From Candidatus Pelagibacter sp. TMED106 (GTDB lineage Bacteria; Pseudomonadota; Alphaproteobacteria; Pelagibacterales; Pelagibacteraceae), in the NCBI GenBank assembly GCA_002170275.2, contig NHFH02000006.1, positions 1 to 5,854 on the forward strand: DNA of 5,854 nt, given 5' to 3'. Positions 4,773 through 5,854 of the stretch are shown here, one piece after another (within the stretch, counting starts at the first letter, position 1; each line of letters opens with the position of its first letter). The position numbers and the translations under genes were made by a program. The notes below the pieces were generated by a model. The model was not told where the DNA came from and ran no database searches. It was given only the letters and a program-made list of their open reading frames with translations.

Positions 4773-5854
4773 ATGGATAAAACATACTTAATAAGTCAAT
4801 CAACATCGTTAACGTTAATTATAATTGTAAGCTTAATATTTACAGCATTAGGTCTTTATCATTCTAAAAAATTTAAAGGTATAAATAATTACCTCACCGC
4901 AAATAGAGATGTGGGATTATTTTCTTTAACAACAAGTTTAGTTGCATCAGCATTAGGAGCTTGGATTTTATTTGGCCCAGCTGCAGCAGCCACATGGGGT
5001 GGAATAGGTGCCGTAATAGGTTATGCTCTTGGTACAGCCTTTCCTATGATTTTATTAATTTTTTTAGGAAAAAAAATAAGAACTGAATTTCCAAAAGGAT
5101 CATCACTCATAGAATTTATGAGAAAGAAATTTGGAAAAAGCTTATTTAAACTTATTTTATTAATGACTATATTTTATATGTTTATATTTTTGTGTGCTGA
5201 AGTTACAGCGGTCGCAGTTTTAATCAATTATATATCAGGAACTGAACTATGGATTACTGCATTAATTGTACTTTTGGCAACATTAACTTACACATTATAT
5301 GGCGGTTTAAGAGCGTCGATTTTTACTGATAACATACAAATGATTGTAATCAGTATACTTTTATTAATTTCAATCTCCTATATTTTATCTAATACAGGAA
5401 ATACTTTTTCATTTGAATTTATAGAACAAAAAAATCCACAATTATTAAGCAGCTCTTATGTGCCAAGTTATACCGCAGGTTTAACTTTTTTTATTGCAGT
5501 AGCTGCAACAAATTTGTTTCATCAAGGAAATTGGCAAAGAGTCTATGCCGCAAAAAATTATCAAACTCTTAAGCAAAGCTTATTAATTTCTTTTTTTATA
5601 ATTATACCAATAGTTTTTTTTATGGGATTTACTGGAATGGTGTCTTTTTCTATAGATCCTGGTCAGAGACCTGATTTAGGATTTTTTACATTACTTCTAA
5701 AAGATCAAACCCAAACCTTATCATTGCTAATAATTACACTTGGATTAGCATTAACAATTTCAACCGTTGATACATTGGTTAACGCAATTTCAAGCCTATT
5801 TGTTGTGGATGGAAAAGCAACATTTGATCTAAATAAAAAAACTGATTATTTAAA
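4773..5854 (+). CDS. thiV: ThiV-like sodium:solute symporter (SSS family), 3' truncated
   Basis: The first 360 residues of an SSS-family (PutP-like) inner-membrane sodium symporter run off the right edge; family members are usually about 450-550 residues. Hydrophobic segments lie at about 13-30, 50-70, 78-99, 125-150, 158-175, 188-206, 235-250, 268-292 and 316-342. Family motifs are YGGLRASIFTDNIQ (176-189), HQGNWQRVYAAK (250-261) and ISTVDT (329-334), whose Ser-Thr matches the sodium-site pair of PutP. The TPP riboswitch directly upstream ties it to thiamin supply. In SAR11 a riboswitch-controlled SSS gene was named thiV and proposed to import the thiamin pyrimidine precursor HMP, for which these cells are auxotrophic. 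The substrate assignment here is by that analogy. Transport of another thiamin precursor is possible. Confidence 0.85.
   Translation, partial: MDKTYLISQSTSLTLIIIVSLIFTALGLYHSKKFKGINNYLTANRDVGLFSLTTSLVASALGAWILFGPAAAATWGGIGAVIGYALGTAFPMILLIFLGKKIRTEFPKGSSLIEFMRKKFGKSLFKLILLMTIFYMFIFLCAEVTAVAVLINYISGTELWITALIVLLATLTYTLYGGLRASIFTDNIQMIVISILLLISISYILSNTGNTFSFEFIEQKNPQLLSSSYVPSYTAGLTFFIAVAATNLFHQGNWQRVYAAKNYQTLKQSLLISFFIIIPIVFFMGFTGMVSFSIDPGQRPDLGFFTLLLKDQTQTLSLLIITLGLALTISTVDTLVNAISSLFVVDGKATFDLNKKTDYL

Noticed and set aside
1..5854. CRISPR arrays, tRNA or rRNA genes, insertion sequences, phage genes
   Set aside because: No repeated spacer units, tRNA-like or rRNA-like stretches, transposases or terminal repeats were seen; the window is densely filled with metabolic and transport genes.

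Overview
This AT-rich, tightly packed bacterial fragment most likely comes from a SAR11-type marine alphaproteobacterium (Pelagibacterales). Four things point there: strong A/T preference at third codon positions, very short spacers and overlaps, a very compact TPP riboswitch in front of an SSS-family transporter (the arrangement described for the SAR11 gene thiV), and a glycine-cleavage-T protein resembling the DMSP demethylase DmdA. The assignment is made by recognition; no search was run.

Positions 1-2332, plus strand: an apparent operon. It starts inside an iron(III)-type ABC ATPase (FbpC-like, cut by the window edge in its Walker A motif). An AzlC/AzlD branched-chain amino acid exporter pair follows, with an 8-bp overlap between the two genes, and then a small exported thioredoxin-fold protein with a CSSC centre. 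Positions 2335-4653, minus strand: three genes read leftward. A tautomerase-superfamily protein carries all six catalytic residues of cis-3-chloroacrylic acid dehalogenase. It is followed by a DmdA/GcvT-like folate-dependent methyltransferase and then an ETHE1-type persulfide dioxygenase. The two operons converge with only 2 bp between their stop codons. Positions 4654-5854: a short divergent promoter region, a TPP riboswitch, and the first 360 codons of a ThiV-like sodium:solute symporter that runs off the right edge.

The minus-strand trio is the most interesting part. A methyl-transfer enzyme of the DMSP-demethylase type, a persulfide-to-sulfite oxidase and a hydratase-type tautomerase together suggest a small pathway that demethylates and dismantles a methylated C3 compound, possibly an organosulfur one. 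The substrate and chemistry are inference. The riboswitch is the second point of interest: the only good Shine-Dalgarno sequence in the window lies inside its aptamer, and a possible P1 helix extends into the thiV start codon.
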